Of a stretch of 8,801 bases of DNA, positions 6,892-8,801 are shown piece after piece. The notes beneath the pieces were generated by a model that was given only the letters and a program-made list of their open reading frames with translations, made no database searches and had not been told where the DNA came from. Source of the stretch: Eubacterium sp. TM05-53 (GTDB lineage: Bacteria > Bacillota_I > Bacilli_A > Erysipelotrichales > Erysipelotrichaceae); assembly GCF_003436425.1 (NCBI RefSeq), contig NZ_QSPK01000080.1, forward strand, positions 1 to 8,801. The letters run 5' to 3'. The translations under genes and the position numbers were made by a program. The stretch's first letter is position 1; every line of letters starts with the position of its first letter.

Positions 6892-6915
6892 AAAAAAAGC
6901 CAGCAAATTGCTGAC
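6892..6915 (-). terminator. Terminator of the deacetylase gene
   Basis: On the minus strand GTCAGC, a five-base loop and GCTGGC form a stem with one G-T pair, followed by seven T residues (6898 down to 6892). It begins directly after the deacetylase stop codon. It sits back to back with the plus-strand terminator, separating two convergent genes. Confidence 0.85.
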
Positions 6916-8283
6916 TTAATTATTGACTCCATGATGGAATATGGGTGTATCATCACTGATCGCTTTAAATACATAACCACGACTTTTATAGTTTTCAATG
7001 ATGGCTGGCAAAGCTTCAACTGTAGAAGTTTTAGGACTTGAGTCGTGGAATAACAACATAATTTGATCATAGTTACAATTCGTTGAGTTATCGACGATTG
7101 TTTGAGCAGGTACGCTGTTTGATGCGGCATCCCCACTTGAGCAGTTCCAGTCAAAATATTCATAACCTCTTTCATGTACCATACTATCAAGTTTTGACAT
7201 AATACCCTGAGAGTAGTTGGCAGAAACCATATTGCTTGAACCACCAGGGAAACGAATATATTTTGGAGCTTTTCCTGTGATTTGTTTAACCATATCACGT
7301 ATTTGTTGTAAATCATTAAAATATGCTTCTGTAGACGAATAGACAGTCGCATAATCATGCGTATATGTATGAAGTGCAATTGTATTTCCTTGTTTTTCTG
7401 CTTTTCGAAAGGAATCATTATATTTTTGATTGTTTCCAGTCACAAAGAATGTAGCTTTCGCATCATATTTCTTTAGTATCTTTAAGACTTTATCTGTATT
7501 TTCACTTGGACCATCATCAAATGTTAGATAAACGACTTTTGTAGGTTTCTCAACAACGACACTAATCTTTTTCTTAGCCTTATTGCCAGAACGATCCGTT
7601 GCCGTAACCGTTAATTTATAAGTGCCTTCTTTTTTTGTCTTTACTTTTGAAGAATCGATTTTGATCTTTGGATTTAAATCTAAGTTATCCATTACTTCAA
7701 TATAAGATTTATAGTTCGGTTTTGAATCTGTATAGACATTAATTGGATCTGTACTAATAACAGGTTTTTCAGTATCTTTTTTTAACGTAAGTGTCGTATC
7801 CTTCATTGTGCAATTTCCATATGTATCTTTAGCTATGATCGTCACTGTTTGTTTTTCATCTTTAGTCACTTTATTTTTAAAAGATAAGGTAACCTTTGAA
7901 TCATCTTCAACACTTTCTACAAAAGAATTGGGTTTCACATCTTCTTTTAAGTCGGTGGTGTACGTTTTAACTTTTAGCTTTGGCGCTTTCGTATCTTTTA
8001 CTGAGACTGTACACGTTTTTTTATAGTCTTTTATTTGATAAGTAACTGTATAATTACCTACTCTTTTAGTATCGATATCACTTGAAACTTGAACACTAGA
8101 ATCCGAATGATAGAAGACTTGTTGAATGTTTGTCTTTGGATCATATTCATGATTGATCTCTACTTCTGGATTTGTAGAATATAATAATATAGGATTTTTA
8201 AAAGCATAACCCATCAAAAATATCATGCATATAAATAAAAAAGCAATCAAGCCATTGATATAATCCCACCGAGGTAGACACAC
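6916..8283 (-). CDS. Membrane-anchored polysaccharide deacetylase with Ig-like repeats
   Basis: The 455-residue product is a carbohydrate esterase family 4 (NodB) enzyme predicted to act outside the membrane, removing acetyl groups from peptidoglycan or another surface glycan. An uncleaved-looking hydrophobic anchor (12-28) lacks a lipobox. About three Ig-like repeats follow (roughly 40-97, 98-173, 174-246), recognised by the recurring D-T-x-x-P-x and G-x-Y-x-V/L-T-V-x-A-x-D patterns typical of DUF5011-like domains. The catalytic domain has all five motifs: TFDDGP (D256, D257), H305-x3-H309, RFPGG (344-348), DWN (378-380) and FHD (412-414), so it looks active. The start is uncertain. The GTG at 8283 keeps the whole anchor but has no ribosome binding site; the next ATG (8226) would cut into the anchor and also lacks one. 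The region upstream is repeat and IS debris, so the native 5' end may have been altered. It is transcribed against its neighbours. Confidence 0.88.
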   Translation of the reverse strand: MCLPRWDYINGLIAFLFICMIFLMGYAFKNPILLYSTNPEVEINHEYDPKTNIQQVFYHSDSSVQVSSDIDTKRVGNYTVTYQIKDYKKTCTVSVKDTKAPKLKVKTYTTDLKEDVKPNSFVESVEDDSKVTLSFKNKVTKDEKQTVTIIAKDTYGNCTMKDTTLTLKKDTEKPVISTDPINVYTDSKPNYKSYIEVMDNLDLNPKIKIDSSKVKTKKEGTYKLTVTATDRSGNKAKKKISVVVEKPTKVVYLTFDDGPSENTDKVLKILKKYDAKATFFVTGNNQKYNDSFRKAEKQGNTIALHTYTHDYATVYSSTEAYFNDLQQIRDMVKQITGKAPKYIRFPGGSSNMVSANYSQGIMSKLDSMVHERGYEYFDWNCSSGDAASNSVPAQTIVDNSTNCNYDQIMLLFHDSSPKTSTVEALPAIIENYKSRGYVFKAISDDTPIFHHGVNN

Positions 8284-8331
8284 GAAATAATTAAAATTAT
8301 CCCATCGATGTGAAACTACAAAGGTGGGATT
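8260..8331. repeat. Cluster of three related short repeats between the deacetylase gene and the IS remnant
   Basis: ATAATCCCACCGA (8260-8272) and ATTATCCCATCGA (8296-8308) are direct copies with two differences, and similarity continues beyond them for about another ten bases with gaps. GGTGGGATT (8323-8331) is an exact inverted copy of AATCCCACC (8262-8270). A further palindrome, ATAATT-AA-AATTAT (8287-8300), lies between. The arrangement looks like degenerate or duplicated transposon ends, but the matching right end of an element is not in the window. Confidence 0.6.
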
Positions 8332-8334
8332 TTT
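8299..8334 (+). other. Hairpin covering the orfA ribosome binding site
   Basis: ATCCCATC (8299-8306) can pair with GGTGGGAT (8323-8330), eight pairs including one G-T, around a 16-base loop; four T residues follow (8331-8334). In a transcript entering from the left this would hide the AAGGTGG binding site of orfA and might also act as a weak terminator. Such structures are known to protect insertion sequences from outside transcription. Function here is inferred. Confidence 0.4.
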
Positions 8335-8336
8335 AT

Positions 8337-8756
8337 ATGGGAAGAAAAGCTAAATATACAAAAGAACAAAAGGTACAGGCTTGTGAAGACTATTTAAGTG
8401 GAAGAAAATCTGCAGAACAAATAAAGATTGAATTGAACATGGGTAAATGCGGAGCTGGCTTAGTTCGAAAATGGGTGAATAGCTATCGTGTAAACGGCCA
8501 TTCAATTTTTGATCATAAGAGTACAAACAATAAGTATTCGAAAGAGTTTAAGGAGATGGTTGTTCAAGAATATCTTCAAGGTCATGGATCCTCCCTGGAT
8601 TAGGCAGCTAAGTATGGAATACTTGAATGTAGTACTGTTTTAAACTGGGTAAACAAGTATAATAGTCATAGAGAACTTAAGGGTTACGATCCTAAGCCGG
8701 AGGTCTATATGGCTGATACTTTAAAAGTAAGCAAAGAAAAGAAAAGGCTTAACTAG
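8337..8756 (+). pseudogene. Decayed IS3-type transposase OrfA
   Basis: The frame starting MGRKAKYTKEQK resembles OrfA of IS3-family elements, the DNA-binding half of the transposase, with two helix-turn-helix-like units. The first covers about residues 5-50 (SAEQIKIELNMG ending in VRKWVNSY). The second begins near KYSKEFKEMVVQEYL and ends in TVLNWVNKYN. A TAG at 8601-8603 (codon 89) interrupts the second unit, but the same frame continues with recognisable OrfA sequence (AAKYGI to GYDPKPEVYMA). Beyond about 8712 the resemblance is lost, and a second stop comes at 8754-8756. OrfB with its DDE catalytic domain is absent. The start at 8337 has AAAGGTGG nine bases upstream; a GTG at 8310 in the same frame is less likely. 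The copy cannot make a working transposase. Confidence 0.8.
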
Positions 8757-8770
8757 CAATTTGGTGACTT

Positions 8771-8779
8771 TGCTATAAT
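8771..8779 (+). promoter_or_regulatory. Possible promoter for a gene beyond the right edge
   Basis: TGC followed by a perfect TATAAT (8774-8779) makes an extended -10 element. The best -35-like hexamer, TTAACT (8749-8754), is 19 bases away, which is longer than ideal. It lies just after the IS remnant and points out of the window, where no gene can be seen. Confidence 0.45.
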
Positions 8780-8801
8780 TCTGCGTTTTATCACTTATGC
8801 G

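Noticed and set aside
6756..7418. Minus-strand 220-codon reading frame
   Set aside because: It lies in another frame of the deacetylase gene, crosses two terminators, and its product is low-complexity without domains.
7808..8026. Plus-strand 72-codon hydrophobic frame
   Set aside because: It is antisense to the Ig-like repeat region; its hydrophobicity reflects the complement of Lys/Asp/Thr-rich codons.
8321..8331. GGTGGGAT as part of a T-box riboswitch
   Set aside because: The T-box sequence is AGGGTGGNACCGCG within a long structured leader; here only a short repeat is present, before a transposase remnant.

Overview
The window is chromosomal DNA from a low-GC, Gram-positive-type bacterium (Bacillota). 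Evidence: AT-rich codon use, strong AGGAGG-type ribosome binding sites, an HPr kinase/phosphorylase of the Gram-positive type, and the order hprK - lgt - ppaX - trxB known from Bacillus and relatives. I suspect the Erysipelotrichia because of the general look of the proteins, but no marker here proves it.

Layout. Bases 1-48 are the 3' end of a 5S rRNA followed by a T-rich tract, so an rRNA operon ends at the left edge. A four-gene plus-strand operon follows (132-6246): uvrA (excision-repair damage-recognition ATPase), hprK (HPr Ser-46 kinase/phosphorylase), a fused lgt-ppaX gene (prolipoprotein diacylglyceryl transferase joined to a HAD phosphatase domain) and trxB (thioredoxin reductase). 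Each downstream gene starts 23-25 bases inside the gene before it, with its Shine-Dalgarno sequence inside the upstream reading frame. A GAAA-tetraloop terminator (6256-6285) closes the operon. Next comes a monocistronic gene with its own promoter for a stand-alone PocR-type sensory domain (6380-6871). It ends at two terminators serving convergent genes. The minus-strand gene 6916-8283 encodes a membrane-anchored polysaccharide deacetylase with Ig-like repeats. Its 5' end runs into a cluster of short related repeats and a decayed IS3-type orfA (8337-8756), followed by a possible promoter for a gene beyond the right edge.

How the genes fit together. HprK phosphorylates HPr at Ser-46 for carbon catabolite control. 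When it runs in reverse as a phosphorylase it uses phosphate and releases pyrophosphate. In Bacillus the nearby PpaX removes that pyrophosphate. Here the PpaX-like domain is part of the Lgt polypeptide, so a pyrophosphatase-like activity would be tethered to the cytoplasmic face of the membrane and made in step with HprK. This fusion is the most interesting item. The rest of the operon is housekeeping. The right third is accessory: a lone ligand-sensing domain, a surface glycan-modifying enzyme and transposon debris. I saw no CRISPR array, phage module or recognisable defence system.
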